Assembly (NCBI GenBank): GCA_037039925.1 | Contig: JAXRKP010000081.1 | Location: 425,001 to 489,000 of the forward strand | Reading direction: 5' to 3' | DNA: 64,000 nucleotides | Source: Doris montereyensis | Taxonomy: Eukaryota; Mollusca; Gastropoda; Nudibranchia; Dorididae | In this document: one piece after another, positions 1-14,600 of the stretch | Layout of the letters: each line of letters starts with the position of its first letter | How positions within the stretch are numbered: the stretch's first letter is position 1 | Made by a program: the position numbers and the translations under genes | Notes under the pieces: model-generated | The model's input: the letters and a program-made list of their open reading frames with translations, nothing else | What the model was told of the DNA's origin: nothing | The model's database searches: none

Positions 1-1111
1 TCAACTATAAAGGCCAACACACAAATAGGAGATGTCAGGCTGAAAATCAGAGTTAACTAATAACACTGATATGTAATATCGTTAACGTATACGTGCCATG
101 TACAAAGGTTGGTGACTGAGCAGACAATCAGTCTAGTCTCAATAGCGAGACATATGTCTTGAGCTTGACCACTAGGCCAGCCGATTAGCAAACAAAAGGA
201 GGTAAGAAACTCTGATCGTTCCCCTTGTTTCCCTTGCCTCACCGTCTGTTGCGGACAGGTGCGAATAGCTTTCACATCTTTTGAACCCCGCATCCGACAT
301 TCCCAACAGTATGGAGCCTTGTCACCTGTTGGCAAACAATAGAATCTGTGACGGGCATGTCAGTGACATATGGAGGTTAATCTATAGCAACGCTAGTCTG
401 TCGTCACTTTGATGTCCACGTCGTCACTTTGATGTCCACGTCATCACATTGATGTCCACATGAGGCTGTTCTCTCCGACTTCAACTTTATCACCCCATCC
501 TACTCCCACCCTTTTCCCACATTTCAAATAATAGAAAATAAAAATAATATGAGAGGAAAGACATAGATCTAGTGTCTCTGTTATAATAGTAAGTTGCGCA
601 AGATGGCATGACTGAATGAAATGAAAGTGCCAGATAGAGTTATGGGGGTCATAATAATAACAGATCTGATGATTTGACAAACTCACTAATCTAACACTTT
701 TGCCGGGGACTGACGGTGTTGGATTGTTGACTCTCTACTAGATTGCAATACTCTTATCATTTTGAAAAATTATTGATTATCAGTTCAATTTACAGGTTCA
801 ATAGTTTTTTTTAGCTTTCATAAAGTTGTTGAAACATTCCATTGCAGACAGGTATTTGCTTTAAACAATTTTTTTTGACAATTAGCTTAATTGAACAATT
901 CTCAAAATAAAACATACAATGAAATTCATAATATCTTCAGTAGATGTATCTTCAACTAAATGATTTTAGTCCAACTAGACTAGTTGAGCTTCATTTTGAA
1001 TATAATTTAGGAAAAACAAATTTCTTTGATTTTCATTTTCCTCATCTCGTTGAAGCTCAGTAAGGGCACCTTTTGTATTTCATTTTTGTTTTCCTATAAC
1101 AATTCCAAAAG
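1..1111. other. Intron of CNDP2-like gene, no gene seen
   Basis: AT-rich sequence before the first visible exon. It contains three 20-bp units (GTCGTCACTTTGATGTCCAC type) at 401-460. No coding similarity was recognised on either strand. Confidence 0.5.
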
Positions 1112-1256
1112 CTATGAAGCCATGAATGATGTCATTGCCCTGATGTCCTCACTTGTTGATGCCAATGGTCGTATCCTCGTGCCAGGAGTTTACGATGCCG
1201 TGGCAGTTGTGACAAAAGAAGAATTAAATACCTACGACGGTATTGACTTTGATAAG
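1112..1256 (+). CDS. CNDP2: CNDP2-like exon (lid domain start)
   Basis: Reads [16 protein letters not shown], then [10 protein letters not shown] and YDGIDFDK. Acceptor AG at 1110-1111 and donor GT at 1257. The first base completes a split codon (phase 2) and the exon ends on a codon boundary. This follows directly after the dipeptidase DLHSG..GGS motif, which must lie in the upstream exon outside the window. The segment belongs to the lid/dimerisation domain in this family. Confidence 0.9.
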
Positions 1257-4200
1257 GTATGAAACTTGATTAACATTCACTTATTAACTGGGCGTCCATG
1301 GCCAAGCGGTAAGACTGCTGGACTGGGGATCATGAGGTCCTGGGTTTGAATCCTAGCAAACTTAGATCCGACGTTGTGTTCTTTGGGAAAGACACTTAAC
1401 ACGCACTTTCTCTATTTTACCCAGGTGCAAATGAGTACAAACAATAGCTTGGGAGTACAAGCCTGTGTCAAGACTAGCGTTGTGTCCAGGAGGTGACTAT
1501 TATCACCTGTCCCGCCTCTGCTGTTGAAACCGAGACAAACTCAGGCTCTATGGACTGTAAGGATAGGAATTTTACTTTACTTGCTGAGTTCTTTCCACCT
1601 TTGAAATAGCTGATAGAGTGATGAGTTCTTTCCACTTTTGAAGTAGCTGATACAGTGATGAGTTTTTTCCACTTTTGAAATAGCTGATACAGTGATGAGT
1701 TCTTTCCACCTTTGAAGTAGCCTTTGAAATAGCTGATACAGTGATGAGTTCTTTCCACCTTTGAAATAGCTGATACAATGATGAGTTTTTTCCACTTTTG
1801 AAATAGCTGATAGAGTGATGAGTTTTTTCCACTTTTGAAATAGCTGATACAGTGATGAGTTATTTCCACCTTTGAAATAGCTGATACAATGATGAGTTTT
1901 TTCCACTTTTGAAATAGCTTTGAAATAGCTGATACAGTGATGAGTTATTTCCACCTTTGAAATAGCTGATACAGTGATGAGTTTTTCCACCTTTGAAATA
2001 GCTGATACAGTGATGAGTTTTTTCCACTTTTGAAATAGCTGATACAGTGATGAGTTTTTTCCACCTTTGAAATAGCTGATACAGTGATGAGTTTTTTTTT
2101 CTGATACAGTGATGACTTTGAAATAGCTGATACAGTGATGACTTTTGAAATAGCTGACAGTGATGAGTTATTTCCACTTTTGAAATAGCTGATACAGTGA
2201 TGAGTTTTTTCCACCTTTGAAATAGCTGATACAGTGGTGTCAGCCTAAGAACCCGCCACTTGAGAACCCAATCAGCCTAAGAACCCGCCACTTGAGAACC
2301 CAATCAGCCTAAGAAGCCACTAAGAACCCAATCAGCCTAAGAACCCGCCACTTGAGAACCCAATCAGCCTAAGAACCCGCCACTTGAGAACCCAATCAGC
2401 CTAAGAACCCGCCACTTGAGAACCCAATCAGCCTAAGAACCCGCCACTTGAGAACCCAATCAGCCTAAGAACCCGCCACTTGAGAACCCAATCAGCCTAA
2501 GAACCCGCCACTTGAGAACCCAATCAGCCTAAGAACCCGCCACTTGAGAACCCAATCAGCCTAAGAACCCGCCACTTGAGAACCCAATCAGCCTAAGAAC
2601 CCGCCACTTGAGAACCCAATCAGCCTACTTTCGTGCAACAGAATTTTTCTTATATAGAACTACCCCTTAAGACCCCGCTACTACAGTCCAATCCGCCTTA
2701 CAACCCAGTCTGATCGTGAGCTGAAAATATTGAGGGGGAAAATCTGCACTCAATTTAATGCTAAATAATCTGTGATACATTGCACGCGAATCATAGAATG
2801 ACGGGTGGGAAGTCTATTGCATTGGTCCAGACACTAGTAGGTGTTATAAACACGTCACACGGGTGTGCCAGATGTTGAATGACAGATACAAGGAAAACTC
2901 ACCACCCACCCTGTCCATCTTTCCTGGCCACATATGACCATGCCTTGGCGCCTCGGGCACTACAGACGATAGAAAATTACGTAGCTGTTGCGTGCCAAGA
3001 TGTGGAGGCAAGGCAATTACGCCTCTCACAAAGACAGGTGACAGACAGGATAAGAACAGCCCTCCTATTGTTGTGAGTTTTCTCAGGCCGTCTTGCATTT
3101 GTGATCGACTCCTCTTTTCTGATTAGTTGAAAAAAGAATGACTAATATAGTGTTTTCAACATAGTCATAAACTTTCATTCATTTGTTCAGTTCGCTGGAG
3201 CTGCAAAGAAAACATCTTTTCAACCACAGCTTCTGACCATCATAATGCCTTCACGTGGCAATTATCTTGATAACATTAACATACAGAAACTGCTTATCGA
3301 TTGGGGTCTAGTCAAAATGTTATGCTCAAGGGGAATCTTCTTCTTCTGCCTTTTAGCTCACTTGGAAGCATAGGCCATCAACAAATAATCCCCAATCACT
3401 TCTCTCCTGGGCCAGCCTCTCCATAGATTTCTGTTTGCTCCGTCTTCTTCATCTCTCCCTCCAGTTCTCTTCTCCGTGTAGCCCTTGGCCGACCCCTCAA
3501 TCTTTTACCCTGTGGGTTCCATGTAAGGCTCTGTCTTGTTATTGTGTTGGGGTCCTTTATAAGTGTGTGGCCTATCCATCTCCGTTTCTTTTGTTTTAAA
3601 TCTTTTTCAGCTGATACTTGTCCAGTCCTTTCCCATAGATTAATGTTTGAGATAACTTCAGGCCAGAATATTTTGACAATTCTCCTCAAACATCTATTTA
3701 TAACTGATTGTAGTTTTTGTAGGGTAGTTTTTGTGGTTCTTCATGTTTCTGAGCCATATGTTAGCACTGACTTGACATTTGAGTTGAATATCCTGGTCAA
3801 GGGGAATAGCCAATACAAAATGTTTAAATATTTAACTAAAAATACACCACATGTCGGAGTTGACCTTAGAACCTAGTCTGCCTAAGAACCCGCTGTTTCT
3901 GTTTTCCGAGGACCGGGTTCTTAGGCGGATTTTTTAAGTATAGGGAATAAGAAAACCAAAGAGCTTTTTATTTTCTGCAAATGAATGTCTTTAGAATTTT
4001 ATTGTAAGATTTGTGTTTGGGTTTTTTTTTAAATGTCACAGACAGTTATAATCACTGATAATGTGATATACAGACATAGACATAGATATCTAGGTTGGTT
4101 GGTATATAGACATATATATCTAGGTTGGTTGGTATATAGACATATATATCTAGGTTGGTTGGTATATTATATAGACATATATATCTAGGTTGGTTGGTAT

Positions 4201-7200
4201 ATTATATATCTAGACATATATAGACATATATATCTAGGTTGGTTGGTATATTATATAGACATATATATCTAGGTTGGTTGGTATATTATATAGACATATA
4301 TATCTAGGTTGGTTGGTATATAGACATATATATCTAGGTTAGTTGGTATATAGACATATATATCTAGGTTGGTTGGTATATTATATAGACATATATATCT
4401 AGGTTGGTTGGTATATTATATAGACATATATATCTAGGTTGGTTGGTATATATTAGACATATATATCTAGGTTGGTTGGTATATTATATAGACATATATA
4501 TCTAGGTTGGTTGGTATATTATATAGACATATATATCTAGGTTGGTTGGTATATAGACATATATATCTAGGTTGGTTGTATATTATTATAGACATATATA
4601 TCTAGGTTGGTTGGTATATTATATAGACATAGATATCTAGGTTGGTTGGTATATTATATAGACATATATATCTAGGTTGGTTGGTATATTATATAGACAT
4701 ATATATCTAGGTTGGTTGGTATATTATATAGACATAGATATCTAGGTTGGTTGGTATATTATATAGACATATATATCTAGGTTGGTTGGTATATAGACAT
4801 ATATATATATCTAGGTTGGTTGGTATATTATACATATATATATCTAGGTTGGTTGGTATATAGACATATATATATATCTAGGTTGGTTGGTATATTATAT
4901 AGACATAGATATCTAGGTTGGTTGGTATATAGACATATATATCTAGGTTGGTTGGTATATAGACATATATATCTAGGTTGGTTGGTAGATAGACATAGAT
5001 ATCTAGGTTGGTTGGTATATAGACATATATATCTAGGTTGGTTGGTATATAGACATATATATCTGGGTTGGTTGGTATATTATATAGACATATATATCTA
5101 GGTTGGTTGGTATATTATATAGACATATATATCTAGGTTGGTTGGTATATTATATATAGGTTGGTTGGTAGATAGACTAGATATCTAGGTTGGTTGGTAT
5201 ATTATATAGACATATATACTAGGTTGGTTGGTAGATGATATACATATCTAGGTTGGTTGGTATTAGACATATATATCTAGGTTGGTTGGTAGATAGACAT
5301 AGATATCTAGGTTGGTTGGTAGATAGACATATATATCTAGGTTGGTTGGTATATATATAGACATATATATCTAGGTTGGTTGGTAGATAGACATATATAT
5401 CTAGGTTGGTTGGTATATTATATAGACATATATATCTAGGTTGGTTGGTAGATAGACATATATATCTAGGTTGGTTGGTTATTATATAGACATATATATC
5501 TAGGTTGGTTGGTAGATAGACATATATATCTAGGTTGGTTGGTATATAGACATATATATCTAGGTTGGTTGGTATATTATATAGACATATATATCTAGGT
5601 TGGTTGGTATATTATATAGACATATATATCTAGGTTGGTTGGTATATTATATAGACATATATATCTAGGTTGGTTGGTATATTATATAGACATATATATC
5701 TAGGTTGGTTGGTAGATTATACATATATATATATCTAGGTTGGGTATATTATATAGACATATATATCTAGGTTGGTTGGTAGATAGACATATATATATCT
5801 AGGTTGGTTGGTATATAGACATATATATATATCTAGGTTGGTTGGGATAGACATATATATATATCTAGGTTGGTTGGTATATTATATAGACATATATATC
5901 TAGGTTGGTTGGTAGATATATATATATCTAGGTTGGTTGGTAGATAGACATATATATCTAGGTTGGTTGGTAGATAGACATATATATATATCTAGGTTGG
6001 TTGGTAGATAGACATATATATATCTAGGTTGGTTGGTAGATAGACATATATATATATCTAGGTTGGTTGGTATATAGACATATATATATCTAGGTTGGTT
6101 GGTTTATAGACATATATATATCTAGGTTGGTTGGTAGATAGACATATATATATATAGGTTGGTTGTTTATAGACATATATATATATCTAGGTTGGTTGGT
6201 TTATAGACATATATATCTAGGTTGGTTGGTATATATATTAGGTTGGTTAAAACCAGCCCATAGAGCCGGAATATCCATATTTCTATAGGGGGAAGTAAAA
6301 CAGGTGGTAACAATCACCTCTTGGACAGGATGCTAGCCTGACGCAGGTTTTTACTCACCTCTTGGACCCATATCTAGGTTGGTTGTACCCATTTTGTACT
6401 TGGGTCGAGTGGAGAAAATGTGTGTTAAGGGGGCGTCCGGGTGAGCTGTAACAGCGTTTAGTAGTCTTGGGCTCATAATACCCATTTTCCAAATCCACTC
6501 TAGAATGCTACTTCAACATCTTTAGAATCGAGTACATCAGTTGATTTTTTTATATAAAGCCTGAAAAGGTACTTATTCTATGGCCAATTTTAATATGGCT
6601 GTATCATTCTGAAGAAAGTTGAATTTTCAAACCTATCTTTTTCTCAAAAGATGCTGATTTCTAGAAAGTTGCAAACGTTTTTCAAAATCTTAAAATCCAG
6701 AAAGTATTCATGCTAGAGTGTTGAAATTTGGTACACAGCTAGACTAGTATTTGTTATTGGGAACTAGAGGTTTTCTCTGGTTTATTTTGATTTTATATTT
6801 TGTGCACCTTTAAAATCAAAATATTACAAAATTTATCAATAGTTATTTTTTTAATAAAATACTGATTTTTTAAGCACATTTAAAAACAGCTGAGATAAAT
6901 TAAATATGTCTTACTCCTTATTTAAGGGTTTAAAGAATATGTCTATTTTTTAGAAAAAAATTTCTAGCCCATATTTTTTGTTGATTTTTAAGATTTTAAA
7001 TTTCGGCATCAAATTCAACATGGCCGCCGTTACCATGGCAAACCTGAATAATTTTTCCCAAAAATTTTTACATTTACATAGTAACTTAGATGTACATTGG
7101 GAAAAAATTCGCCAAAAATGCATTAGGGGAAAAAGTGAAAATTCAGTAGGACGCCCCCTTAAGTGTCTTTCCCAGGAAAGACAATGTTGAAGTGGGGACC

Positions 7201-10200
7201 CCATGACCATCAAGTCGGCAGTCTAACCAGTCTGCCACTGATGCTACTGGTTGATATGTAGATGGGTCGAAAGACAGAAAAGTTTGACAGGCGGATTTTA
7301 AGTTTATTATTCACATCAGCATTTATATACGATGAGAGCCGCATCCACCGAGATCGTATTCAACGAAATGTCGGCTACAACGAGGCCAATAAAAATCCTC
7401 CTTTTTCCTCCTTCATTCTGTTTGTAATAAAACAACACATTGAACAAGGACCCGGCATAAGTAAAGTTGTCTACAACAAGGTCGTGCCGGTCGATAAAGG
7501 CCGTGAAACCACGACTTTTCACTCGATTCACTTCGTTTCATGAAACTTTTTTTCCAGCGAGGAGCAGCCTTAACACTCGTCATTGATTGACACTGCGCTG
7601 TGTGCGTGTGTGCATTTGGGAGGCAAAACGGCCAGGCTAGGCTGCGGAGTGGGAGCAAAGATACCAGAACTAGAACAATTGTTCTACTACTGTACATGTA
7701 GTATTATTAGTGTGAGTGAGTGGAAGATTGGCTAGGCTGCGGAGTGGGAGCAAAGATACCAGAACTAGAACAATTGTTCTACTACTGTACATGTAGTATT
7801 ATTAGTGTGAGTGAGTGGAAGATTGGCTAGTGGGGAAAAGTGCTGGACCAATCAAAATGATTTTAGTGATCAGCACGGACGGCGTTAACGTTAAAAGTCC
7901 AGGGGTTAGGGTAATTACTAATTTTCTCTCTGTTGCTTGTAACTCGCTGTACCGTCACTTCATTCTGATTTATCGAAATTAGCATCTACCTCTACATCAA
8001 AACCCACAAAGCGCAACTGCCTTGTCTTTGAAATTAAACGAAATATAATCAATGCATTCGAAATTGGCATCTACCTCTACATCAAAACCCACAAAGCGCA
8101 ACTGCCTTGTCTTTGAAATTAAACGAAATATAATCAATGCAATCGAAATTAAACGAAATATAATCAATGCAATTGAAATTAAACGAAATATAATCAATGC
8201 AATCGAAATTGGCATCTTCCTCTACATCAAAACCCACAAAGCGCAACTGCCTTGTCTTTGAAATTAAACGAAATATAATCAATGCAATCGAAATTGGCAT
8301 CTACCTCTACATCAAAACCCACAAAGCGCAACTGCCTTGTCTTTTTGAAATTAAACGAAATATAATCAATGCAATCGAAATTAAACGAAATATAATCAAT
8401 GCAATTGAAATTAAACGAAATATAATCAATGCAATTGAAATCAAACAAAATATAATCAATGCAATTGAAATTAAATTAAATAAAATCAATGCAATTGAAA
8501 TTAAACGAAATAAAATCAATGCAATTGAAATTAAACGAAATAAAATCAATGCAATTGAAATTGGAAGTTCCTCATTGTTGACTTCCCATTCAACGAAAGG
8601 TCTCAAGTCTCATACACTGAGGACCTAGCGTCCAGTCTCGACGGCCTCGTTGAATCCGACTCTCACTGTATAAGGATTTATACATGAGGAAGGAAATTGT
8701 GAGATTTATCTCAAATTAAACACCCAATAGTCATAAGGTTTCGAAAATTAGAATCTCAAACACATTTGTTGAAAAAAAGAAAAAAAAAAAAAAGATCATG
8801 ACGATGTGAAATGAAATCATTCGAGCGGTGTCACGTTTTAGGAATCCTGCCAGAAACAGTATGTGGTTTTCCTTGAAACAGCCGTCTGTGTTTGTAAGAA
8901 TATTATTTTTAGGGCATAAGTGTGTTCAGTAATACTTTTCTCCTATAGGACGACTACGCAAAGGATATTGGTGCTTCTAAGCTTCTCAAAGACACAAAAG
9001 CTGACGTACTGATGGCACGATGGAGACATCCATCCCTCTCTTTGCATGGTATGAAAGCTTGGCTCTTTTCTTCAGAAGTTTGTTTATTTCCTGTAGGAAT
9101 AAAATCCGCACAAAGAATATAAGCAGCTTATAATTTTCTGTTTGTTTTAAAAGAATGCTTTTTAACCCGGCATTGGTGAAGCTTACAAATTTAATTCATT
9201 TTAGGATTTTATTGTTTTGTGTGCATCTGTCCTAAGAATCATGTTGATGTTCCGAATGACTAATTTTTTGAACCATTGAAAACTTGAGTTATCTGTGATT
9301 TTGCTGTCATGGCTTTTAAGTATAACATGATTCATTTTCCATTGAAAACTTGAGTTATCTGTGATTTTGCTGTCATGGCTTTTAAGTATAACATGATTCA
9401 TTTTCCATTGAAAACTTGAGTTATCTGTGATTTTGCTGTCATGGCTTTTAAGTATAACATGATTCATTTTCCATTGAAAACTTGAGTTATCTGTGATTTT
9501 GCTGTCATGGCTTTTAAATATAACATGATTCATTTTCCTTTGAAAACTTGAGTTATCTGTGATTTTGCTGTCATGGCTTTTAAATATAACATGATTCATT
9601 TTCCATTGATTTTGCTGTCATGGCTTTTAAATATAACATGATTCATTGCCCAATACTGGTTGCAATCCAATACTATGGCATAACTTTTTATGGCATAACT
9701 TTTTATGCATAACTTTTTATGGCATAACTTTTGACAAAATAAAATATACTGAAAGCATAAGATTTATTTTACTTGTTTTGTTTTATTTCCAATCCTTTTG
9801 CGTAAAGGTATTGAAGGTGCTTTCAATGCTCCGGGATCCAAGACTGTTATCCCCGGAAGGTAATAGGCAAATTTTCCATTCGCCTGGTACCTCACCAAGA
9901 ACCAAAAGAAATTGAGAAACTTGTGAACAAACACATTAATGAGATGCATGAAATGAGGGGCAGCCCAAACAAAATCAGGTACAGAAAAATTAAAAATGTC
10001 AAATCAGAACATTCCTAAATTTCACTTAAAGATTATGTAAAATGGTAAGTCTCTGCATGTAAATATGATTTTGGGTTATTGGTGATTATTTCCTTTTTCT
10101 TTATGCATCTTTCTAGATAAGCAGAGTTGAATCTTAATCGACAAAAGTTTTCTTGCAATTATAGCCAACCATTTTCTATTGATTTTAAAGTCAAAAACAC

Positions 10201-11540
10201 TGCGGTGAATGCTGGTTTAGGCACCTGGATTGGCGAGTTTGGGACCAAAGTGGTAATTTTCGGGTGCTTTTGCATGTTAGGGTAGATTGATCATTTAGCT
10301 ACAAGTTCATGCTACAGAAATGCCCATAAGACATATAAATTACATATTACATGATATTTCATAGATGAGGGTAAGGAGAAATAGTCTTGCTTGTGTGAAG
10401 TAAAGCCTGTCCACCATGGCGGTGATCTCATGGAGAAATAGTCAGTTTCGGGGTCCGTGTCTTTAAAACTCAAATTGAGTGAAAAGATGGCGCTGAAAAA
10501 CCGTTATTCTGTGACATTAAACAGCCAATCAGGTATATCACAACAAATGCTTTTCATCGTGATTTCAATTCAAATTGAGATTTCAGTGCATAAGAGGATG
10601 ATGATTTTTCTGGCTGAGATAATTCTGAATGAAGCCAAATTTGAAGGTGATAGGGATCGTGCCTGTACCAACTGACCCGGCCATGGAAAAGGAAGTGTGA
10701 CAAGGACGGGGGTGACCCTGGTGAAACTTTTGCTTCAGGATGAGATGGGAATTACCTAGAAAAACCAGAAACTAGTAATCCATGCGAGGGGCTGTTAGAT
10801 AACCCAGAACAAACAGGAGTGAAGAATATAAACCTAGGTCCTAATGATAGGTCTGAACCAGTGACATTTTTGAATTTTTTCAAAGGATTTTTTCCATATC
10901 TTGAGATAATCGTCCCCAAAATTGTCATTGTTATGTTCTAGTATATATATATATATAATAAACCTGTGTAGGCGTATACATGAGAAATATCATGAAAATT
11001 GATATATCATTGCAATTTATTTTTCAACAGGGGTTATTTATATAACCTTTTTTTTTTTTTTTTATGGCCTTCAAAAATGTCAATTAGGGCTCCAACAAAG
11101 CCAATATTTATTTTAAAAACATAATTTACATAGTCATGAGAAAATCCAATATGGCTGTCATGATGACATGACCTCATTGCATATTTGATGGTACATGATC
11201 ACAGCTCATCCGTTACCCCGTCCATTCTCCCAATACCCTTTGCCCAGCTTGCATACTTACACAGATCTTCTTCTTCTTTTTCAACTTTACCCATTGTTGT
11301 CCATTTTCTTATCAAATCCTTGGTGATGGGGATACCATAGAGTATAGAGCCCCATAGAGCTTAGCAACCAAAGTGTGAAATGACATCAACTTCAATTGGC
11401 ACCCACTTTAACTATAATGTCAGCTGAGATTTTTTTTATCCTTTTGAATGTGTTTTCTTTTTCTTTATTTGTTATATCATGCATATGCATATACATTGAT
11501 TGACAATCAATCAAATTCAATCAAATGAAGAGATAGATAA

Positions 11541-11580
<40 letters not shown>

Positions 11581-11581
11581 T

Positions 11582-11615
<34 letters not shown>

Positions 11616-14600
11616 TAGATAGATAGATAGATAGATAGTTAGATAGATAGATAGATAGATAGAAAGATAGAGAGGGAAAGAGAGAGAATTGAATATGTGC
11701 ATGTTTATGGTCATTGAGTTATGGCATTGTGTCTTCCTCAGGGTGTCCATGGGGCATGGTGGAAGACCTTGGCTCAGTGATTTCAATGATACCAATTATG
11801 TTGCAGCTCGCAGGGCTGTACAGAAAGGTACATTTTAAAATGGCATATGTACTTTTGTGACTGGACAAATCATTCATCTGGTGATAGTAACTCAAATGAA
11901 AACAATTGATTTTGAAAAGTGCCTGATATATTGGTATTAGTATTTTTACCCAATGAGTCATGTTGCCCAGTGCCATAGAAAAGTACATCCCGAGTAAGCT
12001 ATGCCCTAGATGAGATGTCGTGATTGAAGGCAACTCTTTTTCTTTATAATGGGACATGGTGGTTTGAGCTCCAGTCCAAGTCCAAGAGAGTGGTTTTGGG
12101 TGTCAGCTGCTTTCTGGCTTTGGAGTTGGGTGTGGGTCCTGTGGCTTAATTTTTGGCCCATCGGATGAGCCCCATGAATGGATGAGCCCCCATGAATGGA
12201 TGAGCCCCATGAATGGATGAGCCCCATGAATGGATGAGCCCCATGAATGGATGAGCCCATGAATGGATGAGCCCCATGAATGGATGAGCCCCCATGAATT
12301 ACAGTGGGTAAGAAAGGGGCCCCATCAATGCCAAAGTTCACTTCACTCTAATATCCTACATTTTTTTTATCATTGTTATTATTTTCTGTAAAAATAAATA
12401 AATGTTACTTCCATTTCGTTCAAAACGTATATCAATTTGCACATATCCAGTATGCTTTTACAAGGATTAACCAGTTGTTATTTTTGTGATGAAGGGGCAG
12501 ATGTTGATGCATGTGTGTGATATTTGACTGGGTTTGAGTGATATCACACACCTCACTGGAAAACACACTGATCACACACCTCACTGGAAAACACAAAACA
12601 CACTGATCACACACCTCACTGGAAAACACACTGATCACACACCTCACTGGAAAACACACTGATCACACACCTCACTGGAAAAAACTGATCACACACCTCA
12701 CTGGAAATCAATCACCTCACTGGAAAACACACTGATCACACACCTCACTGGAAAACACACTGATCACACACTGGAAAACTCACTGGAAAACACACTGATC
12801 ACACACCTCACTGGAAAACATACTGATCACACACCTCACTGGAAAACACACTGATCACACACCTCACTGGAAAACATACTGATCACACTCCTCACTGGAA
12901 AACATACTGATCACACACCTCACTGGAAAACACACTGATCACACACCTCACTGGAAAACATACTGATCACACACCTCACTGGAAAACACACTGATCACAT
13001 AAAATCTTGTATTGGTAGTCAGGATATGTCTCACTGGTCTCAGGATAAAAATTTTATCTTTATTTCATCATCTCTAATAGCAGCACTGTCCAGTTCCATC
13101 TTCACGTGCTTAACAACGCTAATAGAGAAACTGTTGCTGTAAAACTGTCTAAATCCGCAAGTCCACAATATATGGGATATGAGATTTGTCCTTTAAATGA
13201 TCAAATACACGCTTCTTTCGTGTCTCTAAATAATGGAGGACTTGAACAAAGTGGAAAGCTCATTTCCCGCACAAGATCTAAACAAAGATTTCCGGGGAGT
13301 TTTCAGGCCTTGAAACTCTAAGTAAGACAAGAAGCGGACTTACTTGCTTGGATCTTTTCAAAAAGCTCATCTCTAGCCATACAAGTCCATTTTATGTACA
13401 ACGGATTATTTTTTCCCTTTACTACTAAGACTAAAACAGTTATGAAATTGGAACCTAAAAAGCATAAAATAGTGCTTACAGCTCTATTCAACGATTTAAT
13501 ATTTCTTGTTTCTCCTGAAAAATTATGTCATACGGACTTATATGTTTTGTAGACAGTTTCACCGACATTATGCAATTTACTTTTTGCCATTTTGTCTCTT
13601 GATATTGAAGGTTTTACATCTCCCATTTTCTTAAATTTTGCCCGTATTCAAAGAGTGTGAAATGAATGAAGGGGACAGTTCAATAGTGATAGGATGAAAA
13701 TACATCACGTTTACAGCCGTTTGAAATTTGGAATTCCCAAAGTCAACACTGCCAAAGACCATGGTTTTTGGCATTTTTCTCTAAATGACGTAATTATGAC
13801 TTATGCACACTATTGAAATGACCCCCTGAAATAATGATCTCATGCGGAAACAAATAAATTGGCCATCAGTTGGCCGATGTGATCAATGATTTATTTCCAT
13901 TCTCCATCCCAGTCTTCGGTGTGGAACCAGATCTTACCCGAGAAGGTGGCAGCATTCCAGTGACTCTAACCTTCCAAGAAGCAACTGGTAAGAACGTCAT
14001 GTTGCTACCCATGGGCAGCTGTGATGATGGAGCTCATTCTCAGAATGAGAAACTTAACAGGTCCAACTACGTTCAAGGGGTAAGTCCGTTAGCAAACTGG
14101 CTCCTTTTTTGGGTGTGTTTTGGTGGGGGTTTTTGTGTGTGTATCTTTTAACATATATCTATATATATATCTGATTGTAGACTGTTTTATCTGTAAAAAA
14201 AAAAAGAGTGAGAGCAGTACCTGTACAAACAATCATTTGTATTTTCTGTTCAGGACCATTTTATCATTTTCTATCATTTGAACTTTTTGCAATAGCATTT
14301 TATTTGCTAACTCTACAAGTCAACTGTAGGCCTGTCCCGAGATCACCTTAGTTGTGGATGTAATAAAGTAATTAAAGTTCTTGTAAGACCCACACGATCC
14401 ATAGGGCTGGAGTTAATCTTGGTTTCTATGGTGTGAATCAGAACAGATGATAATAATTACTTCTTTGACAGGACACTAGTATGATGGAGGTTTTTATTCC
14501 CAAGATAATGCTTGTACCTATTTGCACCTGGGTTGAGTGGGGAAAATGCATGTTAAGGAGAGGGAGGGGGGGCACCTGGATTGGCGAGTTTGGGACCAAA

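Noticed and set aside
1474..2214. Several long minus-strand frames with [12 protein letters not shown] repeats
   Set aside because: They coincide exactly with the 37-bp array and change frame with each one-base indel; no start context or splice signals.
7660..7780. AGAACAATTGTTCT as a steroid-receptor response element
   Set aside because: Half-site spacing is two bases instead of three, and it is simply part of a duplicated 95-bp unit.
2239..13000. Regularly repeated units resembling a CRISPR array
   Set aside because: Units are head-to-tail with no unique spacers, and the genome is eukaryotic.
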